From Plumapathes pennacea (lineage: Eukaryota > Cnidaria > Anthozoa > Antipatharia > Myriopathidae): a stretch of 64,000 nucleotides of DNA. Each line of letters starts with the position of its first letter. The stretch's first letter is position 1. Under the pieces are notes generated by a model. That model was given only the letters and a program-made list of their open reading frames with translations. It did not search any database and was not told where the DNA came from. The position numbers were made by a program, and so were the translations under genes. Positions 1-12,642 of the stretch are shown here, in pieces. The stretch spans positions 2,588,501 to 2,652,500 of the forward strand of contig OZ038469.1 of the NCBI GenBank assembly GCA_964036295.1, in the 5' to 3' direction.

Positions 1-3
1 CAG

Positions 4-1197
4 AAACTAAAATCGGTGTGAGCGTTGTCATGTACAAGACAATATCAACGCTTTTTGCTGACGGGAAAAATTCCAGTCCGGATGTAGGATCGGTGATTTT
101 GTCGGTGGAGGTATTAAACGTGGTACCAAGAAACTTAAAAGAACCAGTGGAGTTATTTTTCACGCCAAATGTAAGTTGGTTTCACGAATGATTTCAATTC
201 GGGTACCGTAAATGCTCTAATAGCCCCCCTCTACAAGATCAATAATTGGAATACCCCCCTCATCCCCTATTTAATAATCCCCCAAAAGTAGTAGAGAAAC
301 AAGGCAAATGACACCGCATTAGATACTTAGTGACGTATTTTTGACACTTTACATTGTGTTGTCATCTCATCTTTTTCACCCTTTCACTCCCAAGAGTGAT
401 CAACTTTATTTTTCTCCTTTAGTTTCTCATCAGAGTATATCATACAGTATGGAGAACTTAACTTTTCATACTTTGCACAAATGAAAGTTGATTAAACTAT
501 TGATTCTCACTACACTACTCACACAGTTTCTTCTTAAAAAGTTGGGAGAATCTGTGTTTTGAGCTTGAGAGTGAAAAGGTTAATTAAGTCACCCCTCTAA
601 TATTATTATTACTCTCTCAACTGTTGTCCCTAGAAGAATGCAAGCAATGGCACGGAGCTGAAATGTGGTTTTCTAAAGGAGAATGGTTTGTAAGTACTGT
701 AAATAATGTCAGATTTACATACTCTCTCATCAAATGCAAAATCCATAATTCAGTGCACAGAACTATGCATGCATGTCAACTCTGGGCGGTGATTTTCAGG
801 TCAGATCGGTTAACTGATTTGCCAAGAAATCCTTCTCAGAAGGTAGTAGACTGGACTTTATTGTTGCCTGGCACCACCCATATAGCGAGGTTTTAATCCA
901 ATTAAATTGTTTGTCGTTTAGAGGCGAAGGGACAAAGCTTTGGTCTTACGAAGGTTGTGAGACGACACAGAATGGAAAGCAAGTCAAATGCACGTGTAAC
1001 CACATGACCAGCTTCGCCCTGTTATTGGATGTCCATCAAGTAAGCGTTTAGCATAAAACAATGACAAATCAAAACAACAGTAGTAGAACAAAACATACAA
1101 ATTCTTATAATTTCTTTTTATTTCTCAGCCGGAGATCCCTCCACCCGACAAAAAGGCTGAGGCTTTCCTTTTAAACTTGTTCTGGCGAACTTTATGA
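4..1197 (+). CDS. Unit A: aGPCR ectodomain 3' end (GAIN/GPS), broken in the TM1 exon
   Basis: Three good exons are visible: 4-170 (GAIN beta region, includes GVSVVMYKTIS), 634-689 (KNASNGTELKCGF) and 922-1039 (W..EGC, then CTCNHMTSFALLL, a GPS with the cleavage pair M-T). Phases join as 0, 2 and 0. The next acceptor at 1127-1128 opens an exon that starts PEIPPPDKKA, as the TM1 exon of unit C continues, but at about 1159 the sequence switches to what is intron 1 in unit C and reaches a TGA at 1195-1197. No TM segment follows. Read alone, A would be a secreted or truncated ectodomain with a short tail. Read with B, the broken exon would be skipped and 1039 spliced to 2633, which keeps frame. 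The 5' exons lie off the left edge. Identification as an aGPCR is firm; the fate of the 3' end is inferred. Confidence 0.82.
376..584. mobile_element. MITE with CCCTTTCACTCCCAAG ends (unit A intron)
   Basis: The left end is CCCTTTCACTCCCAAGAGTG; the right end is GCTTGAGAGTGAAAAGG. Related copies: 7947-8153, 12643-12848, 26720-26926, 31733-31938, 36836-37013 (partial), 46049-46127 (partial) and 57258-57424. The copies in A, B and C sit in the same GPS intron. Confidence 0.75.
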
Positions 1198-1744
1198 AAC
1201 ATTTATACCAAAAGGATTTCCGTGAACAAACTCTATTTAAGCAATGAACACAAGAGTGCTTTTAGTTCACATTAACTATACGTTGATAACTTGATGGTTC
1301 GTGTTTCATATTGGCCTCAAAACAAAAAACAAAACAAAACAAAACAAATGATGCCCCACTCTTCAATGGACTTTTAAAAGAACAACTGCTAAACATATGT
1401 GATTCGGGGAAGTATTTTCTTGGAAAGTAGTATTTGATACTCATCCGTTTACACAATCGGACTCATTAAGAATTTCATACTCGATCAGGCGTTCAACAAA
1501 AGTAAGACGCATTTGCTCTGTCTTGCAAAAAAGAAAAGAACGCTTAAAGAGGAACAAAGCAAAAAACATTGCCTAAAGCAACATTGTGCTTGTTATGAGC
1601 AGCTTAATATTGCAACAGCTGAAAGTGGACGGCTTCAAAAAAATTTTTAATGACTACTTTGATGATAAAATTAAGTAAGTATTCCCTACAAGCTCCTGCA
1701 GTTCCGAGATCGGAAAGGACGTGTTCTACAATTTTAAAAGGTAA

Positions 1745-1904
<160 letters not shown>

Positions 1905-2201
1905 TTTTTTTGTTTTTTTTTTTTCCGAGCTCGATTTCCATGATTTGCCAAATTGTGATAAATTGAAGTGACATGGCTGAATTGAAACTATATTTAAGCC
2001 AAATCTCCCGGCGTCGCGATCAAATCCGATCTTTATCGTTCGATTTTATATCATTTGTTCTCAGCTGAATGCAAGTCGAAGTTTGCAGTGAAAACGAGTC
2101 ATCATCGAAATTGTGGCAAGCAGATTTGCCCAAGATCTTACTAACGCTGCTCTTAGAATGTACAAATTGAGAGCTTTCATTTGAGTGGTCACACCTTTAG
2201 G

Positions 2202-2515
2202 TACCCTGGTTCCAGAGGTCCTTACATTACTCCATTAAGAGTTTCCGACAAGAACGGCGGCGACGAAGCGAGCGAAAAGGACCTCTGGGCGCGCTAGGTA
2301 GCAACCTCACTTCCATGAGTTCAGCTGAACTTCGTCGCTGATTGGTTAATGTTTAACAAACATAATGGCGATCCGGAGCCAGAAGAACTGGCATGGAAGT
2401 GAGGTTGCTACCTCGCGCGCCCAGAGGTTGCCTTGCCACCGTTCGCCTTTGCCGCTTTCTGCCGAGCCTTCGCCGCTCTTCATTGGCAAGCGACGAAACC
2501 TCTGGAACCAGGGTA
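2202..2515. mobile_element. MITE with TACCCTGGTTCCAGAGG inverted ends
   Basis: The element starts TACCCTGGTTCCAGAGGT and ends in its inverse, ACCTCTGGAACCAGGGTA. A second inner inverted repeat surrounds CTTCCATG and CATGGAAG (AGGTAGCAACCTCAC versus GTGAGGTTGCTACCT). It is non-coding and intronic. The same insertion sits in unit C, so it predates that duplication. Confidence 0.85.
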
Positions 2516-2632
2516 ACCTTTAGGTTTCACTGGGTGGACATTTTAATATCTTAATCTCCAACAGAGAAATACGGCAGTGGAACTGATGATAGATTCTTAC
2601 TAAAAGTTATTTTTATGTTGTTTTCTTTTTAG

Positions 2633-5600
2633 GCCGAGGATGACATAGGTGAGTTCTTTATAATTAAAATTTGATTTTGCTTTGTGAAAATTTAGTACTT
2701 CTTCTGTTTCCGTAATGGTTTCAAGCGCATGACATTGGAAGGAGGGTGCTTATTAGAATCATTGCGGTAACTGTCTATCTTTTGTACAGGTATTCCTATA
2801 TTCACGTTTGAAGATGGCAAGATCAGTAACTGGACATGCGCGTTCGGATGTAATATAGGTCAGCTAGAGATGCAACATCTGGTTTTCAGCAATAACCACT
2901 CCATTGGCCACCAGGGCTACTGGTACATAAGTTCTGTTGACAACGTAGCTCAGGGGCCATGCGGATCTCCGAAGAATGATGCATGGCTTGGCCAAAGAAG
3001 GATTATCTCTCCATGGTTTACGATTCCGGCCACCGCCACCAAACTCTCATTTCGTGTCGGAGGTAAATATGGCTCCATTTTGCACGTAGATCTTCAACTA
3101 CAAATTAAAATTACAGTCGATTTCCTTCTAACGGACACCCTTCTAAATCGGACACCTCTCTAAGACGGACACCTTGTAGGAGTGGTCCCTGCCGTGTTCC
3201 TTTAGTCATTTACTCTAACTGAACTTATATAAGACGGAGCTGGTCCCGAGGGTGTCCGTCTTAGAAGGAGTTGACTGTATCATCAATTGAAAGCTCACGT
3301 ACATTTACAAATTAAACAATAGTATTGGATTAGTTGAGCGGGTTTTAGTTCACTGTCACCTTGTTTCTCGCCCAGATTATCCATGCCTTAATATGTTTAA
3401 CCTTTTGGCAATGCATCTGCTTTTTCAGGAAGTTGTACATATTGCAGTGTGGACCTTCAATCGGACTCCAACAACCATATATTAACAAACTATTCCAAGA
3501 TACGTATGAGTCGACATAATTGGCGTGTTACAGAGGATTTACGTGGAAAGCGTGTGAGGGTACAAATCCGGGACGAAGACACCAACGGCTACATAACCTT
3601 CGACGATCTGCGATACTACAACGAAAAGTCATCTACTGAATGTAAAGGTACTAAAGAACTCTCCTTCCTATTTTTCTATAATTACAGTCAATTCTCTGTT
3701 AACGGACACCTGATAGGAGCGGTCCCTGTCGTTTCTTCAGTCATTTACTCTATAACTGAACTTTAAGACGGACATTTTTCAATTTTGTAAGAGAAATTGC
3801 GGCTAATTGCCCTCCAGCACCAGTGACCATCCTGTCATGCATCGCATTGCAATGTTACCTTCTGTGCGTCGTATAGTATTCATCGCCTCGCGCGATTGCT
3901 TTACTTATGATATTATTCTTACTGAGATAATGGGAACAGGAGACTAGTTTTTCAAGATTGCACGCGCATCCATGCTTGGCAGGCAGAGAATTTCAAATTA
4001 TATTCAACCTTTTTTCATGCGGACTGTATTTAGCCTCGATATAGATGTTTAATGTTGCACTCTTATTTGAGTTTAAAAGACGTTTTCTACAAAATTCACG
4101 AGTGAGTGTTTGCTAAGCAATTTTCATATCGAAGGTTGTATCGCGTCAGGCCGGATACGAGAAACTAGTCTATTGTATTTATAATGCTCTTTCATTCTGT
4201 TAAACCATAGCTGAGTTGAAAGCTCGCACAAGTCACCAAACAAAAATGGGATATTTCTGCATGGAGAGTCAGACCAACGATAGCAACAGAACATTCTCAA
4301 ACGGAAATCGCAAGGTTTGCAATGAAGCTGAAGAGGGTTGTTATAAAGACGTTTGCAATGAAGGATATAGATTCAATGGTTCACGTGACAGTTGTGTTGA
4401 TATCGACGAATGTCAGCGTGATAACGGTTGCTGTCACCATATTTGCAACAACACTGCTGGGAGTTACAAATGCTCCTGCAGACAAGGATATAAATTTAAT
4501 GACAATGGTACTAAATGCCATGACATTGATGAATGCACCAGCAACACCCACCACTGCGATCACAACTGTACTAATACAAATGGAGGCTACAACTGTTTCT
4601 GCAGACCTGAATACGAGCTTTACAATGGCCTTTCCTGTAAACTAAATTGTAAGTAAAGAAGCTATCAACTGTATTCTGCTTCTGATATTAGAAATAATTT
4701 TCCGCCACATTAACGGCATATGGAATCTAATCGTTTTCTTTGATTTGCTTTCAGGCAACGATACGGAGGGCGTTTGTAATATAACAGCGGACTTAATCGA
4801 GGTATGCGTGTTCTACACAGAGCTTGTCCAACGTATTCAAGATGAAAGTTTCGTCTTCATGTCCGAACCAGGAAGCCTACAAATAATCTGACTCAATTAT
4901 AAATTCTTATAACGTCAAAAAAAGAATAGTTGGAACTATTCTTTTATTTTTTTATTTGTTGGTTTTATTCTATACTATACTATTCTATTCTATTCTATTC
5001 TATTTATTTATTTATTTATTTATTTTTATTCATTCATTTTATTTTTATTTTTTATTTTTATCTATTTCTATATTTATTTGGATCTCTGATACTGTGCATT
5101 ACATGATGCCGACCTAATTCTTGTAGACCATGGTTATCAAGGTATTGAAATATTTCTGAACACCGAAAGTGTGTGTTGGCTGACTGGGGTGTGTCGCCAT
5201 CCGAGAGAGAAAATTGTTATATTCTAAATCCTGGATTCTCTCCGACATGAGATGATTGATTTAAAGCTTAACACTGTCAACAATTTTAGGACGCCACTAG
5301 TGTCTCGCAGATAATCTACCTGGTCGAGGTTTTGTCCAAAAATCTGAATGTCAACAGCTCAGTGACGGAAGCAGGAATCCAATATAATGTTAAGATGTTG
5401 AGGGCCTTTAAGGACAAGATGAAGAACGACACATTCAACACGACCGCCGAGGAAGCCGAGAAATACCTTAAGGTGTGTATCTGTAAAGTTTCCAACGTTT
5501 TCTTATTCTTATCTCTTCTTAGATGGCCTTGGTGCAAAAATGTATTACGTAGGGTTAATTTGGATATACAGTGAACTCTGTCTAAAGCGGACGCCTCTCT

Positions 5601-8600
5601 AAGGCGGACAGCATGCAGATTTGGTCCTTGCCGATTTTCACTTGTTTCTATGTAACTGAACTCTCTCTAAAGCGGACACCTCTCTAAGGCGGACAGCATG
5701 TAGATTTGGCCCTTTGCCGATTTTCACTTGTTTCTTTGTAACTGAACTCTCTCTAAGGCAAACACTAAACTTAGTCCCGAGAGTGTCCGCCTTAGAGAGC
5801 TCCCTGTTAACGGACACCACTCTAAGACGGACACTTCTTAAAGATGGACACCTGGTAGGAGTAGTCTTTGGCGTTTCTTCAGTCATCTACCGGCTCTAAC
5901 TGAGCTTTCTATAGGGCGGACACCTTTTCAAAGCGGACGGTTGGAGCTGGTCCCGAGGGTGTCCGTCTTAGAGGGAATTGACTGTATAACTTTATCTAAA
6001 ATTCCTTGCAGAGATACGTCAACGTGGCGGGGAAGCTCCTCAAACATGAAAATGCTGAATCATGGAAGAATATCCCGAACGTAAGCAGGAAAGTTAAAAT
6101 TTAACACCATAAATTAATACTCTGCGGTTATTCTACGAAGTACTGAACGAGGTCTATAGTCATAAACTTTGGAAAACGCGAAAATGCATCGAAGTTGCTG
6201 CTCTGATACCGTCGCATGAAGCATTCAGAGCACACTGTTGGGCGATGTTGTGCCAACATGTTGCGTTCGTTTGCACGGGTCTTAAGCATTATGGAAATGG
6301 TCTGGATATACCATGTCGCGCTCTGAGGGACCACATCTCTTAAGCAAGTGAACCTTTTTAACAAAACTTGATTGTCAAGGACCAGCGATTAATTCTCAAT
6401 CACAGAAACGTATCGACAGTGTCTATATCAACCAATGTAAGCCTTTTACTTCTATATTTTATTTGTAGTTTTTTATTTTATGTTTTATTTTATTGTATTA
6501 TTTTAGGGCAGCACCTCTACTGTCATAGAAATAATCAAGGTCGTCGAAGACATGAATGAAGTGATGTTCACTTCTGTCAAAAATAGCGGCGAAACGATGC
6601 TAAATGTGTCGATGCATTCACAGGAAATTGGTATGTATATAAATGCATCAGAGATCTACACGCATTATACAAACGATATTTAGCTATGAGGGTACCTGTG
6701 ATAGAGTTTATACAGGATTGCAATTTATTTACTTTGTTCTTTCAACTTCTTGGCAAAACAATTGCAAGATGCTCACGATAAAACAAAAACAAACAAAAAG
6801 ACAAAAAACAAACAAACAAACAAAGACCTTATACACAATATTCTATCAGGGAGTTCTATAATGAGTTTCTCCCGTTTTATAAATCTTTGCCGACGGTGCT
6901 TTTATGCGCAGAATTCTTACTTCTTTTTTTCACAACAGACATGGCGTTAAGTATGCGAAGAAGGGACCAGTTTACCGATTTCATATTTCCAGGCTACAAT
7001 AATAGTGATTACGTACGCTTGGGGGAAGGTATGGTTAAAGATGGCCAGAATGGTGAGTGACAGTCCGTCTGTTTAAAGCTTAGTTTCTTCTAAGCGCTGC
7101 TTTATCCTTTTCACCCTCAAGTTTCTCAAGAGTGGCCTAGCGGTTAGCACGGTCATCAACTTCAATCCCCACTCAAGACAGTTAAATTTAAGGTGTAAAA
7201 CCTGGCTCTATACTCGTGGCTCGGGTGACCACGCCAAAAAATGGCGGCCCCGTCTCCAGATAAAAAGAATCACTGAGGGCGCAACCAAGTCTCTGGCAGT
7301 GACCACCCTCAGTGCTAATGACAAGGGCGACACCTTGCATGGGACTCAGTCCCCATTCGTGTCGTACTGTATTTGGCCAAGTCCAAATAAAATTCATTAA
7401 TCTTAAAACTCACATTGAAAATACAACAACAAAAACACCGCTATTACAGTGTGCTCTTGAGAACATCCGTTTAAGTGCATGGTCACAGTTTTAGATTCTA
7501 TTTCGCATTTGGTTATTTTTCTGCAGCCTTACTTTTGATTGCAATTCTTTACTCACCTTATCTCTTTCAGAAACTAAAATCGGTGTGAGCGTTGTCATGT
7601 ACAAGACAATATCAACGCTTTTTGCTGACGGGAAAAATTCCAGTCCGGATGTAGGATCGGTGATTTTGTCGGTGGAGGTATTAAACGTGGTACCAAGAAA
7701 CTTAAAAGAACCAGTGGAGTTATTTTTCACGCCAAATGTAAGTTGGTTTCACGAATGATTTCAATTCGGGTACCGTAAATGCTCTAATAATCCCCCTCTA
7801 CAAGATTAATAATTGGAAAACCCCCCTCCCCCATCCCCTATCTAATAATCCCCCAAAAGTAGCAGAGAAACAAGGCAAATGACACTGCACTAGATACTTA
7901 GTGACGTATTTTTGACACTTTACATTGTGTTGTCATCTCATCTTTTTCACCCTTTCACTCCCAAGGGTGATCAACTTTATTTTTCTCCATTAGTTTCTCA
8001 TCAGAGTATATCATACAGTATGGAGAACTTAACTTTTCATACTTTGCTTGCATGAAAGTTGATTAAAATATCGATTCTCACTGCACTACTCACACAGTTT
8101 CTTCTTAAAATGTTGGGAGAATCTGTATTTTGAGCTTGAGAGTGAAAGGGTTAATTAAGCCACCCCTCTCTAATATCATTATTACTCTCTCAACTGTTGT
8201 CCCTAGAACAATGCAAGCAATGGCACGAAGCTTAAATGTGGTTTTCTAAAGGAGAATGGTTTGTAAGTACTGTAAATAATGTCAGATTGACATACTCTCT
8301 CATCAAATGCAAAATCCATAATTCAGTGCACAGAACTATGCATACATGTCAACTCTGGGCGGTGATTTTCAGGTCAGATCGGTTAACTGATTTGCCAAGA
8401 AATCCTTCTCAGAAGGTAGTAGACTGGACTTTATTGTTGCCTGGCACCACCCATATAGCGAGGTTTTAATCCAATTAAATTGTTTGCCGTTTAGGGACGA
8501 ATGGACGAAGCTTTGGTCTTACGAAGGTTGTGAGACGACACAGAATGGAAAACAAGTCAAATGCACATGCAACCACATGACCAGCTTTGCCCTGTTATTG

Positions 8601-9488
8601 GATGTCCATCAAGTAAGCGTTTAACATAAAACAATGACAAATCAAAACAACAATAATAAAACAAAACGCACAGATTCTACTAATTTCTTTTTACTTCTCA
8701 GCAGGTGATCCCTCCATAAAATAATAACAAATCAAAACAAAATTAGTAAAACAAAACACAGTTTTTTTAATATAAATTCTATTTATTTCACAGAAGGGGG
8801 TCCCTACATCCGACAAAAAGGCACTGACATATATTTCGATTATTGGCTGCTCAATTTCAATCGTCTTCTGTATTTTGGCTTTAATATCGTTCACAATGTT
8901 GAGGTAAGGTAAAACTGTTTCTTCTTGTAATCTCAGCTTGTAGAGGTTTCTGAAGTTTCGGGGGGTAAAGAGGAGAAATAATAGAGTGTTTACTATTCCA
9001 GCTCTAAAATTCAGTTCTATTATTTCATTATTCAAGCTCTAAAAATTTCTATTACGCTATTATTTCAGTCCGAGAAAACTCATTATTCCGTTATTCTGAG
9101 AAAACCAAGGTCATTATTTCATTATTTCACTGCAAAACTTTCAATTATTCGTATGCCGTTATTCCCCTTGACCCCTCGATAAGGAACCTATTCTGAACAT
9201 CCAGGAATTGCCTGCAAACCATCATTGGATGTCTTTTTGTTTCCTATGGTTAGGATTAAATCCAAAAGAGAGGACATCAGCCTAGTGAACGAGCTGCACA
9301 CGAACCTTATCGTTGCCATAGGGATATTTCAGATATTTTACCTCGCAAAAGTGGCGACTGAGGAAAGGCAGGTATATATGTGTACACATTTGTAAGTTCA
9401 CTTTCCATGAGATTTGATTGGTCGAGAACATGTATGTATATATATATGTATATGTATATGCATATGTACGTACGTATGTATGAATGTC

Positions 9489-9519
<31 letters not shown>

Positions 9520-11091
9520 TGTATGTATGTATGTATGCATGTATGTATGTATATGTATACATACATATAAGTGTGGACAAAGCTTAAGTGTTGGTCTTTC
9601 TTGGGTGGTCTGAACACCAATCAAGAAATTGTTTGCAAATCAAGAGTGGCACTATAATCAGTTGGAGTTGTAGTAACTTCAGCTTATTTATAGTGAGGCC
9701 TTCGTACGAGTTATGATCTTAGTACCAACATGTAACAGAGAGCTCATGATTGTCGCTTTTTACTCCCTCGTCAGCTTGGATGGCTGATAATCAATGTGCT
9801 GCAGCAATATTTCCTTATAGCGTCATTCTGTTGGATGCTGGTGGAAGGAATCATCGTATACAACAAGATTGTAGTTGTGTTCAAAAAGAGGACTTTCAGC
9901 AAAAAACTGTTTTATCTGATTGGCTGGGGTAAGTACCCGAGGGGCAAAGAGTAACAGTCTTCTCAGCCAATTCCTGTATAAAAGAGACCAAAAGCTAAAT
10001 TTGGTTCCCAACACGGAAAAAAGGTTAAAAAATTGTCGAGAGATACCAGGTAAGCAGCAATTTTGGGCCCAGAGAAACAAGCCGGATGGGTATGGATTGT
10101 TAGTTAATCTTTCGACTTTCAGAGGCCCTAAATCGGCGCAAAGAACTGTGGTCAGGTTATAACGTATATCACGGATGATGGTTTTGATTGGAAATTACGC
10201 CAGAGATCCACTGCTTTCTTGTAATCTTTCCTTTGTTACCATCCCAGGTGTTCCATGTCTTTTTGCCACTGCAGATGTAGTGATCAGAACAAAGGCCACC
10301 GAAGATTCGTAAGTCAGAGAGATGTTGTTTTTGTGTTGTGTTGTGTGTTTGATCATGCTGTTTTATTGTTCTGTGTTATGTTTCGTTTTTTTGTGTTATG
10401 TTGTGCTCAATTCACACAGCCAGAAAACCAAGGGAACTCTTCCAAGTGATAGAAACTACTATACTATATTATTGTGTTGTGTTGTGTTGTGTTGTGTTGT
10501 GTTGTATTCGTTTTACTGTTCTGTTTTGTTATTTGCTGCGTTGTGTTTCTTTTCTGTGCTGTTGTGTTGCACTTTACTACATTGTACTGCGTTATCACGT
10601 ATGGTGTAACCACAGTAAGATTTTTATGACATGTAATCATACATGACAATGCAGTTGATTTCCCACATAATCATTGTCATTTTCATGCTCTTTGTCTAAT
10701 AATCAATTGATGTGGAATATAGGAATGTATGAGTTTGTTGTTGTGTTTTTTTTCAGATACGATCTGCCTCCCAAGTTTGTCTGGATTTTTGCGGCTCCAA
10801 TTCTTGCAATAATACTGGTAGGTAGTCAATTTGTGCCACCTGAACAGGTAGAAAAAAAGCAGACTAGTTTATATCTGTTTCCACTTTCGCCACTTTAGGT
10901 AAACGTTGTCGTGTTCATTTCTTCAACGTATGTTTTGATGAAAAACCCACCAGCGGCCTTTACACAGCAGACTACCAAGGAGCCAGACAAACTGAGGTAA
11001 GCGCAGCATATAAAGTAGAGAAATTCAAATAAAAGGAATTAATTAATTAATTACATTAATGATGATATATTATTGATGAAATAATAATAAC

Positions 11092-11163
<72 letters not shown>

Positions 11164-11722
11164 TGGCAGCTCTTGGAGTAAATGTAAAGTTTATTTATAA
11201 TATAAATAAAGTAAATAAAGTAAATAATAATGATTAAGCACTTCCCTAAATGACCTGTAAAAATGATTTTGTCCGAACGCATCTTGAGACCTAAAGTTTA
11301 TTTGTACAGGCGTGGAATGAAAGTCACAACTTCCTTGATGCCTCTACTTGGTATTACCTGGCTCTTCGCATTTCTTGCTTTCGGCAATAAAACAGTCGTT
11401 TTCCACTATATCGCCGCCATCGTCAACTCACTGCAGGTTGGGAAGTTTAACTTTTGCGCATATTGTTGATCTACGCTAGCCGTCGCGTCCTTTCGGCACG
11501 TTTTCCACCGAGTGCTTTTTCACCGAGTGCTGATTCGTCCTACTCCCCCCCCCCCCCCCCCCCCCCCCCCCACAACCCTGCTCTCTGGTCAACGTTATAA
11601 ATTGTGGGTAAATATTTTGCAGTGATACTAAAAACCCGTTTTAGAGAAATTCCGATCCTAAAAATGCCAAAGAAAACTAAAAGGTCTGCCCAGTCAAGCA
11701 ACTTGGCACTTTGTTAATGAGG

Positions 11723-11810
<88 letters not shown>

Positions 11811-12499
11811 TTGAAATCTCGAAACTCAGATTTACTACGTTAATCAACATCACCGCATTGTTCCACTTATTGTCCGGAAATTTGACAGTCCATATTGCTT
11901 CTTGTTTTGTCTCAAGGGTTTTTTCATATTTATGGGTCACTGCTGGATGAACGACAAGGTAAGCAAGTCTGAAGCTATTCATTTAGATTTGCATTACCAA
12001 ATTGAACTGATTAGTCGCTCTAATGAATTAAAGCAACGAATAGCAAAGCAAATCAGAATGCAGAGTAAAACAGGGCTAGTAAACTACAGCATATCACATG
12101 ACATCACAAATGAGTACAATACAGGTTAGCATGGGGGCGAATCCAGATCTCTAGGAATTACGTTTTAGAGAGCCAAATCTCAAAATTCTTTCGTTGGACA
12201 CCCCACCCCTACCCCTCTACAGTTTAGTACAGCAGATCACAGCTTGGTAAAGCAAAACGTACACAACACTTTATAAATACGTGTAAATAAATCAACACTC
12301 CTCCCGGCTCCTTCAGGTGCGCAAGGCATTGTTGTCGTGGATCCCAGGTGCTGCCAAAATCAAGCGCACCCAGTATGACGTCGTGCACAGTAATACCAGG
12401 ACATTGGATAATACTCGGTCCCTTGTGAATTCTACCGTCTCTTTGACGTCACAAATTGAACTAGTGTCCATCAAGCCCTCGAAACAGTGCTCGGACTAG
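2633..12499 (+). CDS. Unit B: adhesion GPCR (lectin-like domain, EGF, GAIN-GPS, 7TM)
   Basis: Exons: 2633-2648, 2790-3062, 3429-3647, 4211-4648, 4755-4801, 5290-5472, 6012-6080, 6507-6630, 6939-7052, 7571-7737, 8207-8262, 8495-8612, 8794-8903, 9254-9371, 9775-9928, 10248-10308, 10757-10817, 10899-10996, 11310-11436, 11917-11958, 12317-12499 (TAG). They total 2778 nt, in frame throughout. Domains in order: a two-exon jelly-roll/MAM-like domain (FEDGKISNW to GYITFDDLRYY), one EGF-like and two calcium-binding EGF repeats, a GAIN domain, a GPS (CTCNHMTSFALLL), seven TM segments with typical aGPCR signatures (SFCWMLVEG in TM3, LLGITWLFAF in TM6, HYIAAIVNSLQ before TM7) and a 60-residue cytoplasmic tail. 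No signal-peptide exon lies in the window upstream of it. Its first exon lacks the five codons (PSLYV) that complete the signal peptide in C. It is probably the 3' part of a gene that starts in unit A. Confidence 0.85.
3112..3280. mobile_element. Short inverted-repeat element, CGGACACC family (unit B intron)
   Basis: The ends are TACAGTCGATTTCCTTCTAA and the inverse of TACAGTCAACTCCTTCTAAG. Repeats of CTAAGACGGACACC lie inside. Further copies lie at 3683-3780, 5567-5985 (several joined), 21708-21875, 22281-22385 and 24428-24779, mostly at matching places in B and C. Confidence 0.75.
5567..5985. mobile_element. Clustered CGGACACC-family elements (unit B intron)
   Basis: At least two joined copies show CTCTCTAAGGCGGACA and TCCGCCTTAGAGAG in both orientations, ending TTAGAGGGAATTGACTGTAT. 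Unit C has the counterpart at 24428-24779. No coding sequence. Confidence 0.7.
7131..7400 (+). mobile_element. tRNA-derived SINE in unit B intron
   Basis: The sequence starts AGTGGCCTAGCGGTTAGCAC, which fits a tRNA A box. About 25 bases on comes a B-box-like TTCAATCCCCAC. A unique body follows and ends in AATAAAATTCATT. No intact tRNA cloverleaf is kept. The counterpart in unit C is at 25919-26190. Confidence 0.65.
7947..8153. mobile_element. MITE with CCCTTTCACTCCCAAG ends (unit B GPS intron)
   Basis: The ends are CCCTTTCACTCCCAAGGGTG and CTTGAGAGTGAAAGGG. It sits at the same intron position as the copies in A and C. Confidence 0.75.
9481..9560. repeat. (ATGT)n microsatellite, unit B intron
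   Basis: A tetranucleotide run follows the TM2 exon. The allele in unit C is several times longer. Confidence 0.9.
10455..10560. repeat. (TTGTG)n pentanucleotide tract, unit B intron
   Basis: Repeated TTGTG with scattered changes in the intron between the TM4 and TM5 exons. A shorter version is present in unit C around 29345-29590. Confidence 0.8.
11085..11162. repeat. (AAT)n microsatellite
   Basis: A near-perfect trinucleotide run in the intron before the TM6 exon. In unit C this site instead carries an AAAT tract (30055-30180). Confidence 0.95.
11544..11571. repeat. Poly-C tract
   Basis: A homopolymer of about 28 C in the TM6-TM7 intron of unit B. It is nearly absent from unit C (about 30634). 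Confidence 0.9.
11724..11811. repeat. (AC)n(AT)n(GA)n compound microsatellite
   Basis: Three adjacent dinucleotide runs. The unit C counterpart (30791-30847) keeps only the GA run. Confidence 0.95.
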
Positions 12500-12642
12500 A
12501 GAAGAGCAAAATACAGATTCTCGCAACCTTTTCAGAGGAATATTTATGAGTGATTAACAGAAGGTTCAAAAGCAGGTCATTTTGCCGAAGAGGTCATGGG
12601 TTTGAATTTGTTGAATGGAATACTCATAGAAAGCCTGATTCA

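Noticed and set aside
7131..7400. A working tRNA gene
   Set aside because: Only A-box and weak B-box similarity is present; no acceptor or anticodon stem forms, so a SINE is the better reading.
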